DNA of 64,000 bases, from NCBI RefSeq assembly GCF_024323335.1, contig NC_066581.1:37385199-37449198 (forward strand), given 5' to 3'. This document shows positions 12,111 to 22,330 of the stretch, piece by piece. The DNA comes from Lathyrus oleraceus (Eukaryota; Streptophyta; Magnoliopsida; Fabales; Fabaceae). The position numbers and the translations under genes were made by a program. The notes beneath the pieces were generated by a model. The model was given only the letters and a program-made list of their open reading frames with translations, was not told the origin of the DNA and did not search any database. Positions within the stretch are counted from its first letter, which is position 1. Each line of letters opens with the position of its first letter.

Positions 12111-12360
12111 AGGCCATGGGTATTCCTGTGTTACCATTTATTTTGGTATCCAGGTCAACTTTTTGTTTCGGTACTCAGGCCGATTTTCACCGTACCAGAC
12201 GAATTCTTCTTTTGAGATTGCTTCTTTGCCGATTCTGACAGGCATTGTTAATTATTTTCCCAGCGGAGTGCAAATTGTTCGTCTGTTCTTGGTATTCAAT
12301 CACTCTTCACCCTAATCGTCAGAAAGCCGAGACTATTCATATCGACAGGTTCACAGTGGA

Positions 12361-12375
12361 TTGAATAGGGGCAGC
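12361..12375 (+). other. Polypurine tract of H
   Basis: TTGAATAGGGGCAGC directly before the LTR start TGTAACATC. The same AATAGGGGC core precedes the LTRs of B and E. It primes plus-strand DNA synthesis. Confidence 0.85.
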
Positions 12376-12436
12376 TGTAACATCTCAAAATTTGCCCTCC
12401 TTTTCTTTCTAAAAAAAAAAAAAAAAAAAAATTGCA

Positions 12437-12560
12437 GGCTTTGAGTCGACCATAAGGGTCAGCGCATAGCATGCTTGAGCCGACCTATGGTCGGCGCATA
12501 GCATGCTTGAGCCGACCTATGGTCGACGCATAGCATATTCGAGCCGACCTATGGTCGACC
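12437..12560 (+). repeat. U3 tandem repeat, 34-bp unit, 3-4 copies
   Basis: Units contain GAGCCGACCTATGGTCG and CGCATAGCATGCTT. CCGACCTATGGTCGG inside the unit is a near-perfect palindrome. Its location upstream of the TATA box suggests a possible enhancer-like or hypervariable U3 repeat (inference). Confidence 0.85.
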
Positions 12561-12802
12561 GCTCGTGCGAAAACTCAGTTTTCTGAGTATTTTCCACTGT
12601 GTGAAAAGCTGTTTTCGGTTGCCAGACCACAAATTCGACCAGCCCTTGCATTTCCTCATTTGGCCATGTACTTTAATTGACAACTCACTTAAGTTTTTCC
12701 AAATAAGTCATTTCCTAATACCACCCCACATTGCCAACTTTGTTTCAAGTGCACACAATCAAATCCAAGTGAACTAAAGCCCATTAAGGATTTTTGAAAC
12801 CA

Positions 12803-12813
12803 ACATATATAAA
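12803..12813 (+). promoter_or_regulatory. TATA box of H LTR
   Basis: CATATATAAAC followed by CTTGAAACCCTAATC, typical of plant LTR promoters. Predicted transcription start about 12840. Confidence 0.6.
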
Positions 12814-14874
12814 CCTTGAAACCCTAATCTGAAAAGGGTGGCTGCATTTCTGAAGCAAAGCAAGAGTGAGCAAGCAAGTAAGAGCAACACAAGTCAACCT
12901 CCTTTTTTCAAAGATTGCAGCACTAGAAGCAACACACTTTCTTCCATTTTTCTCCACTAGCAAGGAGTAAGGGATTGACTTCCATTAGGTAAACATTCCT
13001 TGATTTGTTCACTACTGTTTTGCTGTGTGTTCATGCCATTTCATAGCTATTGCCATGCCATTACTATTGTTTATTTGACACTTACCATGCTTGTTCATCA
13101 TATTTACATGCTCACTTTATGTTGTTCCCTGTTAATACCATGCCATGATTTGTTTGTGAAGCCCTCACCATGAGGCATTGTTGTTGAGTTTGAGTTTATG
13201 TTATTAAAATTTCTATTGGTATCCATGCTCATGTCTACACCTTGCTGTTCATATTTCTTTATGTTAGAACCATCATTTTCACTAAAACGAAATACCATGA
13301 TGTTCCTCTCACTTTGTACTTGAACTTTTCTTTTTATATCATCCAATTTCATGAACTGTAGAGGGAGATATGGTGGTGTGAAAGAGGGAGAAATTTTCCT
13401 TTCCATTTTCGTTTTGCCTTGCATACTGTTGTGTTGTGTTATTATTATTTATTATGCATGGGAGATGCTTGCGTGTTGCGCCCTGAGTCGCTGGATGGCA
13501 TGCGTCCTTCTCATCATCACCGTTCAGCATGGCTTTTGTCGTTTAGTGTTTTTTAAATGAGAGCATGACCGATTCACATAGTGTTGCATGATTTTTTAAA
13601 TGAACTTTTTTGTTATTTTTGGTCACATGCTGAATGCTCCGCTGGATCGGGCCTTTACCCGCTTGCTATTCACACCCACACACAAAGCCCATTGCCATGA
13701 TACTCTTTCATTTCTGTTCATTTCTTTTTATTTCCACTTTATTTTTCTGTTTTACTTTTAATTATTAAAAATATTTTATTTGTTCACAAAAATGCCAAAA
13801 AATATTTTTTACTTTCCTTATTGTCTTATTTAATTTATTTTAATTTTTATTTTCGTTTTTATTTAATGCTAGTATTTTATTTCAATTATTTGTTTCAAAT
13901 AGACCATTTTAACACACTTTGTTTCATTTATTTTATTTCCATAACTTAAAATTATTTTTAGATTCTGATTTTTGGGATGAGGGTTGACCAATTTCTCATG
14001 GTCAATCTGACCTTTTATTGGAATTTTATTTCCCATTTTTAATTTATTTTGGATTTATTTTTGGCCTAGTTTGCTCGGTTGACTCTACATTTGACTTCTG
14101 TTTTTATTTCAATTAATTCAATAACCAATTTTTATTATTTTTGAAACCTTTTTGGGGGATGATGATGTCCTGACCCCACCTAACTTAAATTAATTTTTCA
14201 TAATTTTTGTGATTAATTTACTATTTATTTGACATTTTTTTAAGTTGACTTGACTTTTCGGTTGACTTTTCTATGATTGATGTTTGACATAGGGATTTCT
14301 TAGGGCAATTGAAGAGATCTTTTGATCCTCCCTTGTTCATCTCATGTGCCACATATTAGAGGCATTTCATCTTGATTTTATTTGATCCTTGCATCATTTC
14401 CCGATTAAATTATTTATTGATTCTTTGTGTGCATAATTTCACTTGTCTTATTCATCTGATATTTTTTCTACTTGTTTCTTTCATCCATGTCTTTATTGTT
14501 TGATTGCTTAATATGTTTATACTTCTCATACATTGTTTAATGCTTCATTATTTCATTCTCTGATTATTTGACTTGATCATATACTTGTTTATATATCTTA
14601 TCTGTCTGATTAATAATTGTTGCCTACTTGTATGATGTATGAGGCATATATTATTATTATTTGATTGCCATGAACAATCCCCATTCATAACAAATGTATC
14701 CCTCTCCCATGAAATGTATAATATTTATTCTTTCATTCTTTATTCATCTGTTAATACAAGAATTAAAATGAACATTCGATAACCATTTCAAAACAAGATC
14801 AAAACCTCGATCCAACGTCGAGTAATCATTTTTCAAAACCTAACAGAACCAGCACGTATTCATCCACCCTTTTG

Positions 14875-14980
14875 TAAGTCGATTGCTTTATGCATCGCCA
14901 TCAACCTTGTAAGTCGATTGCTTTATGCATCGCCATCAACCTTGTAAGTCGATTGCTTCATGCATCGCCGTCTACCTTTA
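14875..14980. repeat. Mirror of the 34-bp tandem repeat (H right arm)
   Basis: Reverse complement of the repeat at 9236-9345; CCTTGTAAGTCGATTGCTT recurs three times. Confidence 0.85.
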
Positions 14981-15039
14981 TTCCTAGCACCTCTCCTTGC
15001 TCCACTCGTCAATTCTTGTTCCGATTAGGTAGCACCCAT

Positions 15040-15190
15040 TAGATAGAACCTTTTGTATGATAACATAGGTAGGATTCCCATATCCTTTTGTATGATAACA
15101 TAAGTAGGATTCCCATATCCTTTTGTATGATAATATAGGTAGGATTCCCATATCCTTTTGTATGATAACATAGGTAGGATTCCCTTATTC
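15040..15190. repeat. Mirror of the 36-bp tandem repeat (H right arm)
   Basis: Reverse complement of 9026-9170, four units with TAGGATTCCCATATCC. Confidence 0.85.
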
Positions 15191-15479
15191 TTTGCATGCT
15201 AACATTAGGTAGATATTCCCATTTGTAAATCCTAACACTTAAGTACATATTGCATGACAACTCTAGGGCAGAGCTTCCCCCACTTCTAGACCTTTCCGAG
15301 CGTCTCCGATCTTGTGGCATGTAGTCCGTCCTATTGCAAAGAGGTAACCGCCTAAGACTCGATTCAGCGAGCTGCGACACCTACTGCTAGGATGTGGACA
15401 CATTGCCCACTCTCCTTTGACACAACTGGTGTCCTCCTTTGTAAGTCTATGTTCAGATGGCAAGCCCTATGTAGCCGAA

Positions 15480-15540
15480 CTACGGCAACTCTGATTCTCA
15501 TGTTCAGATGAGATACGTAGGCACAAGATGCGATGTCTTG
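15480..15540 (+). other. HP1/HP2 module 3 in sense (H right LTR)
   Basis: CTACG (15480-15484) pairs with CGTAG (15516-15520); CTCAT/ATGAG pair inside; then CAAGA TGCGATG TCTTG (15524-15540). This is the sense-strand form of the module, after the predicted transcription start. Confidence 0.6.
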
Positions 15541-15685
15541 TTGAGTTTGACTAACAACTAACAACTAATCCTTGTTTGCTTTCGCCCTCGTTGCGATCCA
15601 TTTCTCTCGCCCTCGTTGCGATCGAGACCTTGCCTTTCTCTTGCCCAAGTTGCAATCGAGACCCTTATTCCCGTAGTTAGCTGAA

Positions 15686-15746
15686 CTACGTTTTGCTCTG
15701 ATTCTCATTCCAGATGAGATACGTAGGCATAAGACGCGATGTCTTA
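15686..15746 (+). other. HP1/HP2 module 2 in sense (H right LTR)
   Basis: CTACGT with ACGTAG, inner CTCAT with ATGAG, then TAAGAC GCGAT GTCTTA, a 6-bp stem with loop GCGAT. Confidence 0.6.
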
Positions 15747-15783
15747 GCGAGCACACTCCTCTTTAACCCATAGGTAACCGAGC

Positions 15784-15841
15784 TACGAAGACTCTGATTC
15801 TCATATTCAGATGAGATACGTATGCAGTGGATGCGACATCC
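15784..15841 (+). other. HP1/HP2 module 1 in sense (H right LTR)
   Basis: TACG/CGTA with inner CTCAT/ATGAG, then GGAT GCGAC ATCC. Confidence 0.55.
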
Positions 15842-15932
15842 GTGCGAGTCATTTTCTTTGACCCTTTTCTTTTAGTAAATAGTACATTAGATAAACACAC
15901 ACCCTTTAGACAAGAACAACAAGAGTGGATCC

Positions 15933-15946
15933 CGTAGAGTACTACG
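15933..15946 (+). other. HP3 hairpin, AGTA loop (H right LTR)
   Basis: CGTAG AGTA CTACG, directly upstream of the conserved GGGGTGCTAATACCTTCCC block. Confidence 0.6.
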
Positions 15947-16159
15947 GATGCGTAGGGGTGCTAATACCTTCCCTTCGCATAATCGACTCCCGAACCCAAG
16001 ATTTGGTTGCGAGACCTTGTCTTTTCCTTTCCTTTCTCCAGGTTTACTTTGAGCGTTTCCTTTCCCTCCTTTGGGATAAATAACGCACGGTGGCGACTCT
16101 TCTGTCATTTTTTTTCGCCGGTTGTTTTTTCGCACCTCTGTATTTTTCAGGTTGCGACA

Positions 16160-16164
16160 TTGTG
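16160..16164. repeat. Target site duplication of element H, right copy (TTGTG)
   Basis: Identical to 8051-8055. Removing H and one copy restores a continuous LTR A. Confidence 0.85.
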
Positions 16165-16211
16165 CAGAGCTTCAGGCGCCATTAGGTTGGTTTTTGAAGA
16201 GAATGAAGCAT

Positions 16212-16223
16212 GCTATTTATAGC
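16212..16223 (-). promoter_or_regulatory. TATA box of LTR A
   Basis: GCTATAAATAGC on the minus strand; the homologous TATA in B is at 22317-22330. Predicted start about 16180-16190, only some 20-30 bases before the H insertion, so the transcript would run into H. Confidence 0.6.
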
Positions 16224-17738
16224 CAAGGCTGATGCAAGCAAGGAGAAAAATCGTGTGCATGGAACTTGGACTCTTCATGCATGGGCCTGTACAGGCGCGT
16301 GCAAAGCCCAAAAGTTGATGAAAATGAAAGTTAAACTCAAATGCCAATGGTTTGGACGTGTGATTAGAGCTGCATTTTCTTGTGCATGAAGTTATGATGT
16401 GAATTCCATAATTGAACCTAAACATTCACCTCTTCGAAAATGCCAATTAGAAAACCCAAACATAAGCATGTGGGTAATGGTTGGAAAGGTCTTGATATGA
16501 GGAACAATTGTTATGTTGGGAAAAAAATCCATTTGAAGGGTGGAAATTAGTGAATTTTGAGTTTAAAGTGTAATGTGCAAAACATGTCAAGGCAAGGTTT
16601 CCAAATTTTGCCAATGTTCAAGCCCTTCTGTTTTGATGATGCAAGCCTCAAATGGAAAAACCTCCAACATCAAAGTTATAGATATTTTCAAGACAATCAA
16701 AATGGACTTATATTTTGCATCATTTGGATTTTTGATGAAAGAGTTATGGGAACTTGAAGTTGGACTTTTTTGCCTTTTAATGCATTTGGCCCAAAAGGAC
16801 CTATAATGTCTTGCATTATCACATGTATTTCCTTTGAGATTTTGAAATTTTGTTCAACATAACATTTGAAGTAGACATCTTAATATTTCCAATGCATTTG
16901 ATCCCACCTCAGAATCATAAAAAATGAATGAGTGATGCCATTGGGAAGTTGACCCAAAATTAGGGTTTCAGTCAAAATGACCTATAATGTCTTGGAATGG
17001 GAGATGACCTTCCATGCTTCAAATAAATTTTTAATGAACATGAAAGTTGTTCATATTGTCCTTAAGAACATTTTTGCTTTTGGAACCATCTCCATTTGAC
17101 CAACACATAAAACGTTAGGTCTCGGTGCATTTCTAAATAGTCAGATGAATTGACTGATCAACTTCTCAAGGCCATGACTCATATCTTGATGAATTGATGA
17201 TTGAGGACACTCAAATAAGTTCAAATATGCCTGAAATGATGAATTAAAGAAACTTCTCTTGATTGTATTTGATCATGGGCTGAGGTTGCTTCAAGAGCAA
17301 AGCATTGTGGTGCACAGATGAATTAAGGTTTCTTTGGGGAACCAACCTCAAACCCTTTGACTTGCTTTGATCAAAATGATAAATTGAGATACTAGGGAGG
17401 CATATTTGATGGATTAGATCTTTGGGAACCATCACCATGCTTGCTATCATATTCTCTTGGTCATATCTCTGCACAAAGGATCTCCTTGAAGCTCTTGACC
17501 TGGTGATTGCTTAAGCTACAAACAAAAGATGTTAGTGACATACTTTTGTGCTTTTGGTTAGTAAACAAAATAAGAAAAGCAATGATATACAATTCAAGCA
17601 TGCTTGGTGATCTCAAACCATTCACAAGAGGTCTCACCCAAAGGCAAAGGGAACCAAGATGCTAATGATCCTTGAGGCAATGCAAGTGCAATGTTATGAT
17701 GCCATGAGGGATCTTAGGAACAAAATTGGGGTCTTACA

Positions 17739-20700
17739 CCAGTGAGCACAAAAACAATAGTACATCATCAACTTCCCAGGGAGTCTAATATGAGAAGTTC
17801 TCTTTGATGGCAGTAGATGGATCTATCTCATTGGATTGCTTTCTCCTAGTAGAATTTGTGGATCTTCATCCAACACGGTTCTTGGATAGTTTGTTTGTGC
17901 ATACATGCTTCTTTCTCCCCGCGGAGTCTTAGCAATCCATGATTGGTTATATGGTTGATCTGTGGGTAACCCCTTTTCTGTTACAGTTCTTACCTTGATC
18001 TTTTAGAGACGTGTATCCCTCTGTATCAGGCACTAGCTTTTGTGTTTTATCAATTATATGGTTGTCATCCCTTACGTGGACTGACCTAAAATCCCTTATA
18101 GATTGATAAAAGTTGATATGTTATTCTACTCACGAGGAGTTTGTCTTTACCCAGCATGAGTAGAAGTTCTCAGCGGAGTAAGTATGTGTTCCCTGCAGAG
18201 TTATCTTTCAGACATTTCTCTCCTCAGCAAGAAGTTGCCTAGGGAAATTGTTGAAGTGCTTGTTTCCCTTTTTCATCCCTAGCATGTTGCTTGTTGATGA
18301 AAGATTCATTTCCATTTCCTCAACTAGGGTAGTTCCCTTGAGAATATTTGCAGCTTGTCCCTAGTAGGGTTTCCTGATCCGAGTTTGATGTTGGTATCTT
18401 CTCTGGGTTTGAAGATTTTCTTCTAGCATTGAGAGTTGCTGTTGAAGAGGTGCTTATTTCTTTCCCAAGTGGAGAAAATTGCTATTTTTTCCCCTTTGCA
18501 GAGTTTCCTCTCCAGCAGATAGAAGGGAGTGTTTTGATTGATGTGCATCTGGTTGGTGGTAGTTCCCCATGGAGTTTCACATCGTTCCTTGATAAGCTTC
18601 CCCAGTAGAGTGTCTTCTCCGACGGATCTTATCGTTATTAACCATCTGTCCCCGAGAGAGTTGATGGAAACTCCCCGACAGATCTTCTGCATCTTCCTTA
18701 TGTTAGGATTGTTTGCCCCCAGAAGATTCCTCCTGTGCAGAGTATTGTTTCTTGCAGTTGGAAGATTTGACTTTCCCCGTTCCCAGCTGTGGTTGACGTC
18801 TTCCCGTGATTATTCTTATTCCAGAGATAATCCCCGCCAGAGTTGAGTTCTCTGTTTTTATCTTCTTTCACTACTCCTGAATACATCTTCTTTGTATCCT
18901 CAGCAAGTGTAGCTTTGGGATAGGGTTTGATATCCTCGATGATTTATTTTCATCCTGCTCGGGTTGTTCCCAAGCTGAGTTCTCCAGTAGGCTTTGCCCT
19001 TTTTGTTGAGATATTGTGCCGGGTGTCTGTTCGTGATTCTTGGACCCGTTTGTGTTAGATTCGTCTGTTTGTCAGCATCAATCATACACAAATCATGCAT
19101 ATACATGCATAATCATAGCATTCAGATACTCATGATTGCATTCTTTGCCATATATCTTTGCTTGTTATCTCCTGCTATTGGTGAAATGTTCTTCCCCAAG
19201 CAGATGTTGGTGTCGGATCTCTCTATATAGAGTCGACCCCATAGGCAGAAAGTGTCTATCTTTCCTTCTTTATTCCCCACTGAGTTATGTCCTCGTGGAT
19301 GATTATTGTTTCCGTTTCCTCCCCAAGTGTGTATCGGGATGGAATTACTCCCCTGAGTTATATCCTCATTGGGTTGAGTCTTGTTTGATTGTGTCTTTCT
19401 AGTTTGTTCCTAGATTGATTCCTTTCTTGTTATCCCTTGTAGTTCCCTATGGTTCGGATTGTTCAATTGCTCAGTAATCAGTAATTGTCCATCTTTTCCC
19501 CAGCGGAATCTTGTGGCTTTCTACCCAGTAACCGGTAGTTGTAAGTCCTATTTCTGTGGTTTTCTACCCAGTAACCGGTAGATGTAATCCCCTCTTCGTT
19601 GGTTATCATTACCCAGTAACCGGTATTGATATTCCTTTGTTTTTTTAGTATACCACCCAGTAATCGGTGATATATCTCTTGGATAATTGCTTTTGTCGGT
19701 CAGTTTATCCCTTGTGAGTCATCTGTCATTTACCCTTGTTTGGTAATGATTGTTTCTCCTTCTGATTGGTCATCATTTTATACCCAGTAAACGGTATCCC
19801 GATGTCTTTTCTTTTTGATTGATTTATCCTTTATTAACCCAGTAACCGGTTGTGGATAATCTTCCATGCGAGTATGTTATCTACATTATAACGGTAATAG
19901 TTAATATATCTCATGCGCTCTTCAGTCGAAGTCTTTTTCTTCACCAGTCGAGTAAGATTCGTATTTCCTTGTGGAATTGAATGCCCATCCTGTAAGTCAA
20001 GTTTGCTTTTTTAGCCCTCCTTTCGGATGATGAGTGTCTTGGATATGTTCCCAATTCACACCTGGTTGGTAACCTATTATATGCCCAGTAACCGGTATCC
20101 CTGGTGTTCCTTCCCTCTGCTCCCTATTATGACTTTTTGTCCCATGTGGAGTCATATTTTCCTAAGTTGAGATGTGCCTCTTAGGTCCTCCTCAGATGTT
20201 TCAGATGATTGATATCTCTCACCCTTATACCGGTCTTAGATATTCTTTTTCCCTGAGCGTGTTGTTCTCTCACCCAGTAACCGGTGTTTTGATAACATGT
20301 CTCTCTTTGAGTTTATTACCCAGTAATTGGTAATATCTCGTTGTTTCTTCCTCAGCGGAGTCCTTTGTGGACATCCCTGTTTGAGACCGGATTTTTTGTC
20401 AGATGTATCCTTTGTGGATAGTTTTGTTGTATTGGCATATTCCCCAATACATGCATTTTTGTGTCAGCTCGAGTCTTTCCATCGATTAATTTTCGTGGAA
20501 TCCCTTCGTGTCTCCCAGCAAGTTTTCAAGTCGTGACCTGCTCACGCATTTTTACCTTATTTCCCCTTAGAGTCTATGTCTCCCTAGTGAGTGTGTTACT
20601 CCTATGGATTTTCAGTTTCTCCCGATTTCTTTTCCTTTGTGGCAATTATTCACCATGAAGATTTTATTTTGCATGCATACATTTGCATCATGAGGTCTCT

Positions 20701-20796
20701 TAGGAACCAAAATTTGTCTCTTTGTTATTATTTAAGCCCATTTTATCTCGTCGAGACGAAGATTTTAACCTTCATATCTCCGGTTAGAATGACCTT
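17739..20796 (+). other. 3' untranslated region of element B
   Basis: About 3 kb of T-rich, non-coding DNA that ends in a PPT and B's 3' LTR. It holds about twenty degenerate copies of a CCCCAGcgGAGTc motif, complementary to the PBS. Clear examples: CTCCCCGCGGAGTC (17915-17928), CAGCGGAGTA (18171-18180), TTCCCCAGTAGAGT (about 18598-18611), TTCCCCAGCGGAATC (19496-19510) and CCTCAGCGGAGTCC (20350-20363). A CCCAGTAACCGG repeat family lies in its distal half. B's coding region would lie left of element A, outside the window. Confidence 0.75.
19526..20335 (+). repeat. Dispersed CCCAGTAACCGGTA repeat family in B 3' UTR
   Basis: About nine or ten copies of TACCCAGTAACCGGTA or close variants, separated by 30-200 bases. 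The same motif recurs in D's 3' UTR (26950-27784), so B and D are related elements. Confidence 0.85.
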
Positions 20797-20809
20797 AAAT
20801 AGGGGCATC
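20797..20809 (+). other. Polypurine tract of element B
   Basis: AAATAGGGGCATC immediately before TGTAAGACCC. Confidence 0.85.
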
Positions 20810-22316
20810 TGTAAGACCCTAATTTTGACCCTAAGATCCCTCATGGCATCATGTTATTGCACAAGTGAATTTCCTCAAGGATCATAGCATGTTTGGCTCC
20901 TTAACCCTAGGGTTGGGACTTGTGTGAGTGGTTTAAGACCACCAAGCATGCTTGTATTGTATATTATTGCTTTTCTTATTTTTGATTACTAACCAAAAGC
21001 ACAAAAATATGTCACTAACTCTTTTTATTTTGAAGCTCAAGTGATCATGTGCTCCAATGCTCCTAGGACGCTCCTAAGCTCAATGAAATGGCTAGATGAA
21101 GATGAGAATAAGCATGACAATGGTCCACAAAGCTCCTAACCATCATATATGTCTCCCAAGTATCTCATTTTTCCAAATTGATTAAAATAACCCAAAGGGC
21201 TTGAGGATTGTTTCCCAAGGAAACCCTAATTCAATTGTGCTTTGATTGTGCCTTGCTCATGAAGCAACTTCAACCTATGATCAAATATAATCAAGTGAAG
21301 TTCTTTAATTCATGCATATATGAGCCTATTTGAGAATCCTTAATCATTTATTCATCAAGATTGGAAGTTTGGCCTTGAAAAGTTGACCAGTAAAGTCATC
21401 TGACTAAACTGAAGACCAATGAGATACAACTTTTGATGTGTTTGTCACCAAGAGAAACAATGTTCTTATGACCCATATGAACAACTTTCATGTTCATCAA
21501 AAATCCATTTGAAACTTTGAAGGTCATCATTCATTTCAAAACATTATAGGTCATTTTGACTGAAACCCTAATTTTGGGTCAACTTACCAAGGGCACAACT
21601 TCTTTAATTTTTGTGATTCTGAGGTGAGACCAAATGCATTGGAAATATTGAGATTTCTACTTAAAATCTTATGTTGGGCAAAATTTCATAATCCTAAAAT
21701 AAATATATGTGATAATACAAAACATTATAGGTCATATTGGACCCAAGTCATTGAATTTGAAAAAGTACCTAACTTCAAATGTCGATAACTTTGTCATAGA
21801 AAATCCAAATTATGCAAACGTTGAGTCTAAATTGATCATCTTGAAAAGATCTACAACTTTTAAGTTGGAGATTTTTCCATTTGAAGCTTTCATCATGAAA
21901 ATAGAGGGGTTTGATTAGGCTTACTTTTGGTGAAAATTTTCAAAGGTGACTTAAACATGTTTTGTACCTAAATTTTCACAGCCAATTTTCATTAATTTCC
22001 AAATGCCAAATGAATTTTTTCCCTGCATGACTTTTTTTCCTGATTTCAAGGGCTTTCCGACCATTACTCACATTACTTTTTTGGACTTACCATTTGGGAG
22101 TTTCGAAGAGCTCTTCATTTATGTTCATTTTGGCATTTCATGATGAAACTTAATGTGCAAGCTAGTTCCACTTCATGTACACGTCCAAATCCATTCCAAA
22201 TGAACTCATCATGGTTTTGCACCCATCATTGAGCCTCCTACACGCCTGTACAGGCCCATGCATCTGCATTTTGAAATGCCATGCACACGAGGGAAGCATG
22301 ATGCACAACCAATCTC

Positions 22317-22330
22317 AGCTATAAATAAAC
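22317..22330 (+). promoter_or_regulatory. TATA box of LTR B
   Basis: AGCTATAAATAAAC at the position matching LTR A's TATA box. Confidence 0.6.

Larger units (their letters stand above)
10970..12375 (+). other. 3' untranslated region of the H parent element
   Basis: From about 10975 the sequence (for example CGCGTAGCATTTCCATTC and GGAGCATTACGCCATTGAAA) matches the reverse complement of E's 3' UTR near 33890-33940. This is therefore 3' internal Ogre DNA in plus orientation. It contains the 36-66 bp tandem repeats at 11217-12110 and a PBS-complement-like CCCAGCGGAGTGC (12255-12270), and ends in the PPT. The 15 bases CACCATATCTCACTC at the junction (10971-10985) also occur within the left arm at 10840-10854, a possible trace of template switching. 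Confidence 0.75.
8056..16159. mobile_element. Element H: Ogre-type insertion with inverted LTR arms
   Basis: An 8,104-bp insertion inside the LTR of A, flanked by TTGTG on both sides. It has three parts: a minus-oriented R-U5 LTR segment (8056-10969), 3' untranslated DNA of an Ogre element in plus orientation with a PPT (10970-12375), and a complete plus-oriented LTR (12376-16159). Both outer termini are the U5 end of the LTR (TGTCGCAACC at the left, GGTTGCGACA at the right). A normal insertion has one U3 and one U5 terminus. No gag, pol or PBS is present. The intact 5-bp duplication indicates one integration event rather than a later rearrangement. The arms are nearly identical, so the event looks recent. 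Confidence 0.85.
12376..16159 (+). mobile_element. Complete right LTR of H (plus)
   Basis: A 3,784-bp LTR, TGTAACATC to GTTGCGACA. U3 carries a poly-A run (about 12411-12430), a 34-bp tandem repeat and a TATA box. R-U5 from about 12840 carries three HP1/HP2 modules and the AGTA hairpin. It is followed by the target duplication TTGTG. From 13246 onward it is the right arm of the inverted repeat. Confidence 0.88.
4797..17738 (-). mobile_element. 5' LTR of element A (interrupted by element H)
   Basis: The LTR reads TGTAAGACCCC at its sense start (17738) and ends CGCTACA in sense at 4797, next to the PBS. Without the H insertion and one copy of its target duplication it is about 4,833 bp, against 4,842 bp for the same-family LTR of B. 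The sense start and the region near the end align clearly with B. The interruption is 8056-16164 (H plus the second target duplication copy). Sense order: U3 from 17738 to about 16190, a TATA box (16212-16223), then R-U5 down to 4797, with hairpin modules near 5009-5024 and 5156-5199. Around 6131 and 6172 an 18-base stretch containing TGTGCTCAAGTGAGCAAA is repeated. It abuts B's 3' UTR at 17739. Confidence 0.88.

Noticed and set aside
11096..12238. Long plus-strand ORFs (380, 321 and 192 codons) in all three frames
   Set aside because: They lie in a short tandem repeat and are open in every forward frame because the unit lacks stop triplets; the peptide repeats simply follow the DNA unit. Upstream context is 3' UTR, not a coding region.
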